DNA from: Tupaia tana
Lineage: Eukaryota; Chordata; Mammalia; Scandentia; Tupaiidae
Direction of reading: 5' to 3'
Length of the DNA: 64,000 nucleotides
Assembly: GCA_026018925.1 (NCBI GenBank)
Contig: JAKSZU010000003.1
Span: 188,639,639-188,703,638, forward strand
Positions 10,985 through 21,759 of the stretch are shown here, one piece after another; positions within the stretch are counted from its first letter, which is position 1, and each line of letters opens with the position of its first letter. Both the position numbers and the translations under genes were made by a program. The notes beneath the pieces were generated by a model. The model was not told the DNA's origin. It ran no database searches and saw only the letters and a list, made by a program, of their open reading frames with translations.

Positions 10985-11400
10985 CTAACAAGCTGTGAAC
11001 TTTTTGAGGGCAAGAATCTCTAGCCCTTCCTTTTCTTTTCTTACCGTCCCCAGCACAGAGCAAGCAGTCACTTAGCAAGGAATACTTGGGAGGAGTCAAT
11101 CTGGTGGACACTTTCTCCCTTTCCTTCAAGGTCCAGGTCAATTATCACCTCCTCTCTGAAGCCTTTCCAGAAAGTCCCAGTCTGAATTAATTGCCCCCTC
11201 ATTTTTGCTCCCACAGCACATCAGACATATCTTAATCATGGCTCCTATTAAACTGTCACACCTGTCCATGTTTCCGTCTCTGCTGCTAGACAGAAAACAT
11301 GAAACCATATGTATCTGCATTCTAAGTCCTTAGCTCACTGTCTCTTAGTCAGGAAACACCCATACGTATTTGTGGAGGTGGGAAAGGCTCTATGCTCAGA
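10985..11400 (+). mobile_element. L2 LINE 3' region, probably two pieces
   Basis: CTGTGAACTTTTTGAGGGCAAGAAT with CCCCAGCACAGAGCAAGCAG (10985-11095), then CACCTCCTCTCTGAAGCCTTTCC with the following block (11120-11330), are both characteristic L2 3' phrases. They appear in the wrong order for a single copy. Confidence 0.65.
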
Positions 11401-12475
11401 ACTTCCAGAACCTATTCTGAGATCATTCACTCCTCCAAGCCTTTCTCTCCAGGAAGGAAGGCGGCATGTGATCTATACTAAAACGGCATTTGCAGGGGAG
11501 AGTGGAAGACGAAGCAGCTACACCACGAGCACCATGTCCTCCCCACAAGGCAAAGAAACTCAACATGAACTGGTGTTCTCCAGGCCTTCCCCCTCCACCC
11601 CAAGCCAACATTTCACTCTACCCAGAACCCAGGTTCTCAGGGTCATTTAGGAGTCACCTTATTTCTAAACTTAGGCTTTAGTGATTGAGAGCACTTAAGG
11701 TTTCCTTTCCTTCCAAATTTTGCTTTCATCAACAAGGGGTCTTCAGTGCCTTATGAGTAAGGCCATTGGTGACAGGTCAGTACTCTGTCAGGACAGGGAG
11801 TGAAGGGTAATATAAGCAGGTGGGCAATAGTCCTCAAATGCCCCACGGGACCTGCTCACCTGAGCTTGGGGTCTTGATTTGGGATCCAGATAAGAGCCAA
11901 ATAACAAACTAGTGTTTCTATAAGATGACTCTTCTCATACCTTCTTTCCTGAAAGTCCATAATATTGTTGCTAGGTAAGGAAAATATCCTCCAGAATTCT
12001 CTCCATTAGTACTGATCCCCCACCACAGTATATAACCTAGCCCCTGCATGGAATTACAAACAGAAAAACCAATAGTCAGCTCTACTGAATAGAGCCCAAC
12101 CAGAATTATGTCCCTGCCAAAGTTAAAAAATACCAAGGGCCCTCTTGCCCAAAAGCATGCAATTTAAATAATGTATGCCTTTTAGAGATTAGATCATCCC
12201 TATTAAACCTCTCCGGCAAAATAAAACACTTTCTCATATCCTCCAAGTCCAAGATTTCCCACGACTGTGGACTTTATTGGCAAAATACAATGCTATCTGT
12301 GAAAAGCGGGAGGAAGACAGCAAAGGAATGAGACAGCCACGAGGCCTATCCGAAGGCAGACAGCATGACCTATCTTTACAAAAGGGGAGTGAAAACCCAC
12401 AGCAGAAAAGACAGGTCACCGATGATAAAATGTATTAGGATATTAACATTCAAGATAGAAATCAGAAACCATTTT
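11400..12475. other. Unannotated intronic stretch
   Basis: No recognisable repeat is present. The open frames in 11.3-11.7 kb overlap in several frames on both strands and lack splice or family support, so I do not call a gene. Confidence 0.3.
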
Positions 12476-12479
12476 AGCA

Positions 12480-12840
12480 CCCACTTCTGCCTCAATGCTG
12501 AGGAACTGCATTTCTAAACAGAAAAATAGAAATTAAGCTATTAAACATGCCAAAAGCAACAAAGAGCTTTGCAGCCTGGGCAGATGGCTGCAGAGCGCTG
12601 GCCAAGCCCAAGCCAGCCAAGCGAGGGTGAGCTCCAGCGCCAATGACTGGAGGGGTCACCGAACATAAAAGGTGGTAGAGTGTGTGGTGCAACCTCAGGG
12701 CCAGATTAGTGTAATTACAAATTCTGCTCACGATTACATGGCCTGGATAATGAAGCAATGTCGGTGCCCAGCCCTGCACAATCCTGCAAGCTGTCAGTCA
12801 GTTTTGGCACCAGGCAGCTGGCACTACATAAAAGCACCTG
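12480..12840. promoter_or_regulatory. Candidate conserved non-coding element
   Basis: This block has no interspersed repeat and no long simple tract. It carries homeodomain-like cores (GTGTAATTACAAATTC near 12710) and E-box-like CAGATGGCTG and CAGCTGG motifs, and keeps several CpGs. This kind of sequence often proves to be conserved enhancer DNA in large introns of signalling genes. No alignment was available. Confidence 0.35.
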
Positions 12841-12982
12841 CTCCCTCCTCTTGCCCCTCCCCAGGGGCAGTTCTGAACCCCTTCTCCTACACCCCAGGTT
12901 CCTCCCAGTTCTTTCAGATGCAACCCCTATTTATCAAATCTCCTTGGACCTCATTCCTTTACACATTTTTCCAGCTACTGTC

Positions 12983-13024
12983 TCTGTTTTTGTTTTTTTG
13001 TTTTTTTGTTTTGTTTTGTTTTTA
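12983..13024. repeat. T-rich (TTTTTTTG)n low-complexity tract
   Basis: A run of T stretches separated by single G bases reads as pyrimidine-rich low-complexity DNA. Confidence 0.85.
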
Positions 13025-13109
13025 ACTACCATTCTCTTCCACACTTTGGCTACCCCTCCAGCTGGGGCCAGAAGCAGGAGGCTAAGCAATGAGGGAGACA
13101 AATAGCCTT

Positions 13110-13280
13110 AGACCAGGCCTGAATCTTAGTTTTGTCTCTTAACAGTTGACTGAACTCAGACAATTATTTACTCTCCCTTGAGTCTCAGTATCTTCATCTG
13201 TGAAATGGGTTGTTGTGAAAATTCCACGAGAAACCCAGGCAGGGAACTTAGTGTGCAAGAGATACTCAGTATGTGGTGAT
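13110..13280 (+). mobile_element. MIR element
   Basis: GACAATTATTTACTCTCCCTTGAGTCTCAGTATCTTCATCTGTGAAATGGG follows the MIR core in forward orientation. Confidence 0.65.
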
Positions 13281-13284
13281 TAAA

Positions 13285-13475
13285 AGTGAACTTACTGGCT
13301 ATGTGACCTGAAGCAAGCAACTACCCTTTCTAAGGCTCAGATTTGAAATGAAGCTAATACAAGTCTGGCATCATTTGGGATGTTCTAAGGTTAAATAAGA
13401 TAAAGTATGTAAAGTGCTTAGCATGGCAGCTGGCACAAAATACTCAATCATCGTTGGTGCTGTTATTATTAAAGA
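13285..13475 (+). mobile_element. MIR element, second copy
   Basis: ACTGGCTATGTGACCTGAAGCAAG begins a second forward MIR directly after the first, ending in AAAGTGCTTAGCATGGCAGCTGGCAC. The two copies lie in tandem. Confidence 0.7.
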
Positions 13476-13739
13476 GCCTAGTCTTCAAGTCTTCTCCTTG
13501 GCCCAATCTTCTTTCTACTCTAGCAAGCTTTTCTGTAACAAAATAAGGCATTTCTTGCCCAAAGTTGAGCTTATTACATGCTATCCTAGGATATCAATGA
13601 CTTTACAGTGTTGTTGTGACTAGCAAATAAAGAACTGCCCCAGCCTGAGGTAAATCCAGAGGCAAGAAAGACTATACCTTTGGTCACCAAAAGGGCATGA
13701 GTGCTCATGAAAGTAAGGGAAGGAGGGGTGATGATGTAT

Positions 13740-13915
13740 TTTCTAAGGACCTGCTATGCTAGTGTATGAGGTGATACCTGGATGATCTTGGGTATTTTAC
13801 CTTCGTTAGTTCATTTAATATCCCATAAGATGGGCAATATTCTCTCCTTTTCAGATGAAAAACCTAGGGCCCAAAGAACTTTCAGTCATGATTCCACTCA
13901 GGTCTGCTTGGAGCT
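13740..13915 (-). mobile_element. MIR element
   Basis: GACCTGCTATGCTAGTG, TTAGTTCATTTAATATCCC and CTTTTCAGATGAAAAACC follow the reverse MIR consensus. Confidence 0.6.
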
Positions 13916-14249
13916 TGGAGGAGAAACATTTATGGCAGATCTCACAAGTTGGACTTTGCCATCTCTAACCTCACAGGCCCATGGAGTCTGCTCTGACCAC
14001 CCAGTCCAAGATCTTCTTCCTCCAACCCTCCAGTCTTGAATGTGGACTCATTCTCCTAATAGGCGGAACTGGCTTCCCCAGCCAGACCTAAGGCAGAGCA
14101 AGACACCACACTCCACCTACCAAGCCTAGGAAGGATATCCAGGCACAATCAAGAGCTTCATTCATTTGAATTTGGAACAAAGCAATAAGGAAAGAACCTG
14201 AAACAGCAATCTTTGAAAAGCAAAAAGGCTCATGGTGACTGTTTTAGAT

Positions 14250-14565
14250 GATGCCCAACCATTTACAAAGCCCTTTACCCCTTCACACTTTCCTGTCACT
14301 TTTTCCTCCCAACTAACCTGCAAGGTAACAGGTATAATTAGCACCATTTTATGTATGAGAAAACTGAGGTTATGGAAGCTAAGCAGCCAATATAAAACAC
14401 AGTGAGAGAACACCAGCTACATGACTCCAGGAGGCACCATTTATGCCTTGTCTCTGCAAATGAGTCCCCTAGAGCTGAGCAGCTTGAAGTAACTGGCAGA
14501 GTCCAAACTTGCACCCTCAACTCCTGACTCTCAATCCAATAGTTCTTCCACCACACCACACTTGT
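14250..14565 (-). mobile_element. MIR-like element, interrupted
   Basis: ACAAAGCCCTTTACC, CACCATTTTATGTATGAGAAAACTGAGG and, further right, CTCCTGACTCTCAATCCAATAG fit the two ends of a reverse MIR with extra sequence between them. Confidence 0.5.
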
Positions 14566-14822
14566 CCAGCAAGAATTCTACCAATGAAGAAAGCAAAAGC
14601 TGAAGATCCCACCCACAATGAGTCACTGGACAGCCATGTGCATGTTATTGACAACCCTCCGTGATCTACAGGTGTCTGCCTGTCTGAGTTTGTGGGGCTA
14701 ATAGGTTCAAGGGAAGGGAAATCAGAAATTCAAATTCAAAGCTTCCTCAACTTTCACCTGAGACCTCCAAGGAAACCTTTTCTCAGGACATTTCACACAG
14801 GACCAACTTGATTTTCACTTCC

Positions 14823-15003
14823 TTTTTAATTATTATTTTATTTAACTTTATTTATATGTTTATTTACTTTAATTTGACCAGAGAGGGACAAAGTGAGAGC
14901 AACATTGAGAGAGAGAGAGAGAAAGTGAGAAAGCAAGCCACTTGAACCGTGGTCAGCCATGCGGGAGTCTAGCACCCTTAACCACCATGCCACCTGCCGG
15001 CCC
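14823..15003 (-). mobile_element. tRNA-derived SINE, short type D
   Basis: An AT-rich tail (TTATTTATATGTTTATTTA) on the left, a GAGAGAGAGAGAAAGTGAGAAAGC block, and the inverted tRNA-like head CTTGAACCGTGGTCAGCCATG ... CACCTGCCGGCCCC. As in other type D copies, the middle block is absent. Confidence 0.8.
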
Positions 15004-15004
15004 C

Positions 15005-15595
15005 AAGTTTCACTTCCTTTTCCCTCTTATGTCAGGCGAAAAGGCCTAGAGAGCGGTCAAAGATAGGGAATTGGTCAAAAAATATCAAAATATAGAAAGG
15101 ATAAGAGGAAGAAAGGCTGACACTTCCTTGTTTCACCAACTAGTTCCTAGATCATTGACCGTTTCTTTCTTTTTCTTTTTTCTTAGAGGAGGATGGGGAA
15201 TGTAGAAAGGGGAAACAAGGAAAACCATCAAGAGACAGGACTCAGGGATTCTTTCCCAAAGCAAAGGAGCTGCTGTCAAGTCCTGCATCCTCTTCATTGT
15301 TGGCCATTCTCCCTTGGAGGAACCAAGGGCAATCTATAATCCCATGACAGTCCCTAGAGTCACCTAGCATAGAAAAGATGAACCTAAGGGAGCAGAGAAC
15401 ATTTGCAAAACAGGCATCCTAGCCTCTGCTTTTGAAAAACACAAAACACTGGGCAACATCTAAGTGGCTGCCTGGTGCTGGTTTTGTAACTAGCAGCTAA
15501 TTAAATAAAAGACTCTTCATCTGCGGAGGAATTTTCTACTAGCTTTCTGCATAGAGTGCACTGACTGGTCAAAAAGCAAAGGATAACTTTGATAA
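15005..15595. other. Unannotated intronic stretch
   Basis: Ordinary intronic sequence. I saw nothing that can be named. Confidence 0.3.
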
Positions 15596-15599
15596 GGAT

Positions 15600-16110
15600 T
15601 GTATTTCATTTATAGATCACTTTGGGTAGTAGTGATATTTTTAAAATAGTGATTCTTTCAGTTCATAAGCATGGGCTGCTTTTCCCTTTTTTTGTGTCTT
15701 CTTCATTTTATTTCAACAGTGTTTTCTAATTTTTACTGTAGAGATCTTTCACCTTTTTGTTTAAATTTATTTCCAAGTACTTTAGTGTGTGTATATATAT
15801 GGTTATTATGAACGGACTGATTTCTTTCTCAATACATTAACAGTGTACAAGAATGCTACTGATTTTTTTTGTGTGTGCTAATTTGGAATCCTGAAACTTT
15901 AGTAAATTTACTTATCAATACTAAGAGGTTTCTCTGATGAACTCTTTCAATGTTTCTATGTATCTGATCAGGTCATCTGCAAATGGGGACAATTTAATTA
16001 AACTCCTTTATGATTTTGATGCCTTTAATTTTTTTATCTTGCCTAATTGCTTTTGCTAGGACTTCCAATACTATGTTCCACTCTAGTGAAAATATATTAT
16101 TTAGGCTTTA
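15600..16110 (-). mobile_element. L1 ORF2 fragment
   Basis: ATTTATTTCCAAGTACTTTAG, ATGCTACTGATTTTTTTTG, CTGAAACTTTAGTAAATTTAC, GGTCATCTGCAAATGG and CTTGCCTAATTGCTTTTGCTAGGAC are landmark phrases of mammalian L1 ORF2 read in reverse. It is highly diverged, without an intact frame. Confidence 0.8.
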
Positions 16111-16114
16111 GTAT

Positions 16115-16205
16115 ACCTTCCTGAAGGGTGGGACCCTATCTATGTAGCTCATGGGAGGGATTTAATGCATATTTGCACATGTTGGCTCAATAAATGAATG
16201 ACCTT
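16115..16205 (+). mobile_element. L2-like 3' end fragment
   Basis: GAAGGGTGGGACCCTATCTATGTAG followed by TGTTGGCTCAATAAATGAATGA has the layout of an L2 terminus. It sits between two L1 pieces of opposite orientation. Confidence 0.4.
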
Positions 16206-16497
16206 ATTTTAAAGTACTTCATTATATTTTCAATATATTAAAAAACTGGATCTGCATAGTTGAATTATGGAGATGACGTACTTGAGAAGCCATTAACCTG
16301 TACACAAATGTTCATAGGAGCTACATTCCTAACAGCTGCAAACTGGGAACCCAAATGCCCAACAGGTAAATGAATAAACAAATTGTGCTATATCCACAAA
16401 ATGGAATTTTACTTAGCAATAAAAATGAATGAACTACTGGTACGTGAAACAGCATGGATGCTGTGTGAAAGAAATCAAACAAAAAAAGTATATACTG

Positions 16498-16760
16498 GGG
16501 AACCAGCAGTTAGCGTAATGGCTATGTCGCTGGACTCCCACGTAGTCGACCGTGGTTCACGTCCTGGACCCGGTGGCTTAAAACTCACGGCGGGCGCGTG
16601 TGCGTGCGTGCCCAAGATCCCGAGAGGAGAGTGGAGGAGAAGGGATTGCGGCGTGACCATCTTCCCTGGGGGGTGATTTCTCGCTTTCTGTCTCTCTGTC
16701 TCTCTCTGTCTGTCTGGCGAGCGCACGCGCCCTTTAGCGAAAACCTCTCCAAAAAAAAAA
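16498..16760 (+). mobile_element. tRNA-derived SINE, type A (young), with target duplication
   Basis: The head is GGGAACCAGCAGTTAGCGTAATGG, with B box GTGGTTCACGTCC, CpG-rich GGCGGGCGCGTGTGCGTGCG and an A tail. It is flanked by a perfect 17-bp duplication, AAAAAAAGTATATACTG, at 16481-16497 and 16761-16777. The host is an L1. Confidence 0.97.
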
Positions 16761-16905
16761 AAAAAAAGTATATACTGTATGATTCCACTTACATGATGTT
16801 TTGAAACATGCAAAACTAATTTATAGGCACAAAAAGCACATCAGTAACCTCCTGGGAGTGGAAGTAGCTAATGAAGTTCAAGAGGTACATGATGAGGGTG
16901 GCAGT

Positions 16906-17190
16906 GGAAGGGGCGGTGACCAGTAGTGTGGCTGTTAAGGCAGCTGGATCCTGCAAGGCCAACAGTGAAGTTCAAGTCCTAGACTCAGTGGCTTGGGGAA
17001 CACATCAGGCATGAGTGCATGAGTGCCCAAAATCCTGAGAGGAGAATGGAAGAAAAGAAATTGCAGCATGGCCAACCCCTCAGGGGATGATTTCTCACTT
17101 TCCTTTTCTCTCTCTCTCTCTCTCTTTCTCTGCCTATCTCTCTTTGGTAAGCATATGCACCCTAGAGCAAAAACTAAAGAATGAAAAAAG
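16906..17190 (+). mobile_element. tRNA-derived SINE, older relative of type A
   Basis: GGGCGGTGACCAGTAGTGTGGC head, GTTCAAGTCCTAG B box, CCCAAAATCCTGAGAGGAGAATGG centre and a (TC)n-rich 3' part. It is inserted in the same L1 and is more diverged than the copy at 16498. Confidence 0.85.
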
Positions 17191-17349
17191 AAGAGGTACA
17201 CAGAAACTTCGTGGGATAATGGAAGTCTCCTATTTCTATATTTTGATAGTGGTGGTGGTTACATGAATGTGTACATTTCACAGAATCATCAAGCTGTAAA
17301 TTTAAAATGGATGCACTTAATCATATGTAAGTTATACCTCAAAGAGCTT

Positions 17350-17985
17350 TTTTTAAAAAGGAAAAAAAAAAGTAGTCCTTGTTTCACATAAGGATTCCTC
17401 CACAAATTTCCTTTAAATAACAAGCCATCTTCCCACCCTCAGAACATTTAAAATTTCATATTTCATTTTTAAGAATAAAAGGAGTCATTCAGAGTTTTTC
17501 AAGAGCACATCTGTCACATAACACCATATACACCTACCTATGTAGGCGCACACACTCACAGGCCCACCCACGTGTGTAAGCACATTCACAGGCACGCAGA
17601 CAAACCATCTTCTTCTTCTATGATCAAAATACAATAATAGCAAGAAAAACACATCCAAAATGTAGGTTTAAGAGTCTACTGAATTATTTAAACCCGCCTC
17701 TGTGTGTATCTCCATTTCCTTATATATAAAAAAGAAGCTAATTAGAACAAATTCTCTAGACTATCTTTTAAGGAGCTTAATAATCTACATATCCATAAAC
17801 AGGAACTGCTTAAACAAAATATAGTATGTCATATTATAGATCACGATACAACTCTAAAAACAAATGAAAAAGTTCTTAGTGTATTGACTATCTCCAAGAT
17901 ACATTAAGTGGGGTATAAAAGCAAGATGCAATATGTTTATTATGCTACACTGTAATGTAAATAAAATAGGTGAGTATGTGGGTGT
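17350..17985. other. Unannotated intronic stretch
   Basis: AT-rich with scattered CA-type low complexity near 17520-17600. I could not support anything further. Confidence 0.3.
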
Positions 17986-17989
17986 GTAG

Positions 17990-17990
<1 letters not shown>

Positions 17991-18023
<33 letters not shown>

Positions 18024-18026
18024 ACA
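17991..18026. repeat. (CA)n microsatellite with one interruption
   Basis: A CA run of about 28 bp, then GA, then CACACA. It lies about 30 bp left of a young SINE. Confidence 0.95.
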
Positions 18027-18056
18027 TTCCAAATAAAGTTCTTCTAAGAGGAATAT

Positions 18057-18318
18057 TTTTTTTCTTTTTTTGAGAGGTTTTTGCAATAGGGCGCGTGCAC
18101 TCGCCAGACAGACGGAGAGACAGAGAGACGGAAAGCAAGAAGTCACCCCCCAGGGGGAAAGGCCACGCTGCAATCCCTTCTCCTCTATTCTCCTCTCGGG
18201 ATCTTGGGCAGCACGCACACGTGCCCGGCGTGAGTTTAAGCCACCGGGTCCGGGACTCGAACCACAGTCGACTATGTGGGAGTCCAGCGACATAGCCATT
18301 ACGCTAACTGCTGGTCCC
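18057..18318 (-). mobile_element. tRNA-derived SINE, type A (young), left arm of inverted pair
   Basis: It is a reverse copy beginning with a T-rich tail and GAGAGGTTTTTGCAATAGGGCGCG, and ending GCTAACTGCTGGTCCC. A forward copy begins only 41 bp to the right. Confidence 0.96.
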
Positions 18319-18359
18319 ACTAAAAGGAATCTTAATCAATAAGAAACAAGTGTGGCTCA

Positions 18360-18630
18360 GGACCAGCAGTTGGCGTAATGGCTACGTTGCTGGACTCCCA
18401 TGTAGTCAATCACTGTTTGAGTCCTGGAACCAGTGGATTAATCTCATGCCGGGCACATGTGCGTGCAAGCCCAAGATCCTGAGAAGAGAATGGAGGAGAA
18501 GAGTTTGTGGCATGGCCATCTCCACTGAGGGGTGATTTCTCGCTTTCTGTCTCTCTGTCTCTGTCTTTCTGGTGAGCGCACACACGTACCCTACAGCAAA
18601 ATCCTCTCCGGAAAAAAAAAAAAAAAAAAA
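18360..18630 (+). mobile_element. tRNA-derived SINE, type A (young), right arm of inverted pair
   Basis: A forward copy with an A tail. A perfect 17-bp duplication, GAAACAAGTGTGGCTCA, lies at 18343-18359 and 18631-18647. It is recent, since the duplication is unmutated. Confidence 0.97.
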
Positions 18631-18649
18631 GAAACAAGTGTGGCTCAAG

Positions 18650-19445
18650 AGATAGATGGCATGAGACCAGGGGACCAGAAGTCAGAAGAGGAAGGGGCTG
18701 CTTCTTCACTCTATGCCTTTCAAACTTCTCGATTTTAAAAATTGTGTTCTGAGCTAACTTGTTAGAAATCTAAGTCAATACTTCGCAAAAAAATAAAATG
18801 TCTTTTTTACTACATTGGCAATTCCTAATCTCCAACCCCACAATGTACAGCTTGCCTTAATTAGCAGACACCTTAAATACATGCCCCTTAAAAAGGGCTG
18901 AAGCATTGCTTCCCATCACTCGTAGCCAGGTCACAGAAACTGACGGAGAAGCAGACATCATCTCTCTGTGGAACTGCTACTGGCAGGACCAGAGGCCCAC
19001 ATTACAGATCCTAGTTCTTAGCATGCCATAAATGGAGTAAACTCAATTTAGCACCTGCTTCCTCTTTTCAACAGGCTCAGAAATTGCCCCAGAGAGCTGG
19101 CTCCCTCTGATGACAGATGTGGCTAAAAACAAATAACTTCGTGTACGCAAATGCTTTCCTAAACTGAGAAAATATCCAAAGGTGCCAAACCTAATATCAA
19201 GAGTATGTAATGGTTTATAAAGCATTTCTTCTCTTCTTTGAAGGAAATGATAGTACATGACTGTATACCCTAAGATGAGGAGATGAGCATAAATAGCAGG
19301 AAATGTAGCCACTTAGACCAAGATTCTGAAGTGGACTTTGCAATCTGCACTTTGCATTTTGCATTTTGTTTTGTAATCATCTCTCTCTCCCTGGGTGTAT
19401 TTGGACTTGGGTGTTTTTTTTTACAATCCTGTTTTTCAGACTAAG
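18650..19445. other. Repeat-free intronic stretch
   Basis: No interspersed repeat is recognised. 18800-19300 contains CTTAATTAGCAGACACCTTAAATAC and keeps a few CpGs, so it is a weaker candidate for conserved non-coding DNA. Confidence 0.3.
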
Positions 19446-19449
19446 CTAA

Positions 19450-19692
19450 TATATCACAGTGATTGAGAGTAAAGTCTTTGAAGCTAGCTTACCTGGGTTT
19501 GAATTCCAATTCTGCCTGCTACAAACTCTGTGGCACTGCTTTGATATCCTCATCTTATACACTGAGAATGTCAGTAGGATGTGCTTCACAATGTGGGGAG
19601 GATTAAGTGTGATGGTGAGGAATTAGGAGAGTACTGCATGCCTGGCACAGAGCCAGGTCTTATAAATGTTAGCTGTTGAGTCATTATTGTTG
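19450..19692 (+). mobile_element. MIR element, near full length
   Basis: ACAGTGATTGAGAGTAAAG, TTACCTGGGTTTGAATTCC, TGCATGCCTGGCACAGAGCC and ATGTTAGCTGTTGAG give the forward MIR order from end to end. Confidence 0.75.
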
Positions 19693-19694
19693 CT

Positions 19695-19812
19695 TCCCAC
19701 CCAGACTGTGAGCACCTCTGCAACAGAGCCAAGTCCTGCTTTTGTGTTTGATTCAGGGCTGGGCACCAGGGAGATCATCAATAAGGACTCCAAAGTGAAA
19801 CTGAATGAACCC
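19695..19812 (+). mobile_element. L2-like 3' end fragment
   Basis: CAGACTGTGAGCACCTCTGC, AGGGCTGGGCACCAGGGAG and AACTGAATGAA follow an L2 end. It abuts the MIR. Confidence 0.45.
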
Positions 19813-20045
19813 AAGTGAAACAGTGGTATGCTCAGTCAGGAGCTCAGAATTTTGCAGCTAGAAAAATTATCTTTATACCAAGAACTTTTCTCTCTTTAGA
19901 TCATCACAGCCTAATAGAACCTTCCATTAATGGCTGCTTAAAAAGATGTTCAGTTCTTGATTCTCTTCATAGTCCAAGACTCTGTCACTGATCTATCCCT
20001 TTGAACTCCTCAAGAGGAGACTGTTTCACTCAAAATAATAATCAT

Positions 20046-20285
20046 GGGCCAGCCAGTGGCATGGTGGTTAAGGCAGCTGGATCCCACATGGCCACTCCAC
20101 AGTTTGAGTCCTGGACACAGTGGCTTGAAAAACCTACCAGGCACACGTGTGTATGTTTCCCAAAATCCTGAGAGGAGAATGAAGGAGAAGGGATTGCAGC
20201 ATGGTCAACCTCCTGAAAGGTTCTCACTTCCCCTCTCTCTTTCTCTGTCTCTCACCTGTGAGCACACGTGCCCTCTAGTAAATAA
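20046..20285 (+). mobile_element. tRNA-derived SINE, older relative of type A
   Basis: GGGCCAGCCAGTGGCATGGTGG head, AGTTTGAGTCCTGG B box, AATCCTGAGAGGAGAATGAAGG centre and CTAGTAAATAAATAATAAT tail. A short AATAATAAT(C/A) repeat flanks it on both sides. Confidence 0.85.
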
Positions 20286-20294
20286 ATAATAATA

Positions 20295-20395
20295 ACGACT
20301 CTAGTTACTGAACACTCGGTGTGTTACCTATGCAGGGAGGTAATATCCTTATTCCTAACTTTTATGGGTAATAAAACTGAGCCTTGGGACTATAA
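20295..20395 (-). mobile_element. MIR fragment
   Basis: TTACTGAACACTCGGTGTG, then TTTATGGGTAATAAAACTGAGCC, reads as a reverse MIR core. Confidence 0.5.
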
Positions 20396-20399
20396 ATAA

Positions 20400-21040
20400 A
20401 TCGTCTACATCCTTAAAACTTGAAGAAGAGGAGAGCAGATTAAAGCAGGGCCCTGCAGACTCTAATTACAGACTCAAAGCTCCAACTGTTACCTCAGGGC
20501 CAGCATGCTGCCCTGCAAACAACGTGTGTTCCAGAAGTTCTGTGGAAAGAACACATTGTGAGCTGTTCATGGAGCCCACGCTGTGTTAACAATAATGGAG
20601 CTGCTTCTAGGACATGAAAGCAATGTAAAGTCCCAACACTGTGCTCCCAGAGTTCATAGTTTAAGAGATACTTAAAATCATAGTGAAACATTTGAGAGGC
20701 TTGGCCAGTAAGATATAAATAGAATGCAGGGTGCCCAACTTCAGAAACTGTATACCCTCTGAGAAATACTCTCGTATTTTGATATCCATATGTCAAGTCC
20801 TACTGGCTATTGCTTTTCGTCAGAGTTGGAACTATGCCCTGTGGAAAAAGGAACAGTTTTATGAAAATCGCAGGATGAAATTTAAGCATCAGAAGCAACT
20901 TACAAATCACTTAGTTCAAATATGCAAAGAAACACAAATTAAAATTTCCTTTTGCCTATCAAATAAGCTAAAGTTTCTTTTAGGCTATGTATTTCTGTCA
21001 TTTGTTTATTAAAATATAAGCAAAACTAACTATTATGGTG
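20400..21040. other. Repeat-free intronic stretch
   Basis: It contains no repeat I recognise. The 93-codon open frame at 20731-21012 has AT-biased random-looking composition and no family resemblance, so it is not called. Confidence 0.3.
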
Positions 21041-21044
21041 TGTT

Positions 21045-21210
21045 CAGTTAATTAAAAAAAAAAAAACCCTACATGTCCAGTTGATAATGAGAACCAAGAG
21101 CCTCAGCTCCATCACTCCCCAGAGGGAACCAATTTTAATCATTTCTATTTGGGTTTTTCTAGTGGTCACTACCACATCCCCAAATAAAATGTGTGTACCT
21201 CAATTTCCTG
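21045..21210. mobile_element. Possible ancient L1 3' region fragment
   Basis: CATCACTCCCCAGAGGGAACCAATTTTAATC has the 'ccccagaggcaaccactgtta' layout of old L1 3' ends. Weak match. Confidence 0.35.
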
Positions 21211-21491
21211 ATTTCTTATTTTAGAAATTCTCTCTTGCCTGGCTGCTGTGATTGATGAGGATTTAGTTCACTCAACACCTCCCTGCTCCTTCCCCTCCAC
21301 AAAAGAATTACACATTGCAATTCTCACTTCCTTCTCTACAACTACAGAAAGCCATCTAAAATGTCAATTTCTTGTTCCATCCACTACAGACAATATCCCT
21401 TGACTCTCACTGTAACTAGAGGACATATTAGTGCTTCTCCTTCTCCCATACTCTGTCAGTCTCCTCACCCCTACCCTTTCATTTATGTTCT

Positions 21492-21757
21492 TTTTTTCTT
21501 TTTTTTTTTTTGAGAGGTTTTTGCTATAGGGTGCATGTGCTCACCAGGACAAAGAGAGACAGAGAGACAGAAAATGAGAAATCACCCCCCAGGAGAGATG
21601 GCCATGCCACAATCCCTTCTCCTCCATTCACCTCTCAGGTTCTTGGGCACGCACACACACTCGTCCAGCATGAGTTTAAGCCATCAGGTCCAAGACTCGA
21701 ACCACGGTTGACTACATTGGAGTCCAGCGACATAGCCATTATGCTAACTGCTGGTCC
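21492..21757 (-). mobile_element. tRNA-derived SINE, type A
   Basis: T tail, GAGAGGTTTTTGCTATAGGGTGC and the inverted head ending GCTAACTGCTGGTCCC. TCATTTAT flanks both sides (about 21478 and 21758). Several CpGs have decayed to TG or CA, so it is a little older than the 16.5-kb copy. Confidence 0.93.
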
Positions 21758-21759
21758 CT

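Larger units (their letters stand above)
16290..17345 (+). mobile_element. L1 3' end (ORF2 C-terminus and 3' UTR), interrupted by two SINEs
   Basis: ACACAAATGTTCATAGGAGC, CCCAAATGCCCAACAGG, ACAAAATGGAATTTTACTTAGC and GTATGATTCCACTTACATGA are standard L1 3' phrases. The element ends with AAATGGATGCACTTAATCATATGTAAGTTATACCTC. SINEs at 16498 and 16906 are inserted in it. The frame is broken. Confidence 0.8.

Noticed and set aside
10746-11141. A 131-codon minus-strand open frame in sense orientation to PRKCE, close to the exon
   Set aside because: It overlaps L2 3' sequence, has no convincing acceptor or donor in phase, and does not resemble any PKC region.
15600-17345. Twin-primed L1 (inverted 5' piece followed by a forward 3' piece)
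   Set aside because: The reverse ORF2 fragment and the forward 3' end are separated by what looks like an L2 terminus, and the middle of ORF2 is missing. Two independent insertions explain it equally well.
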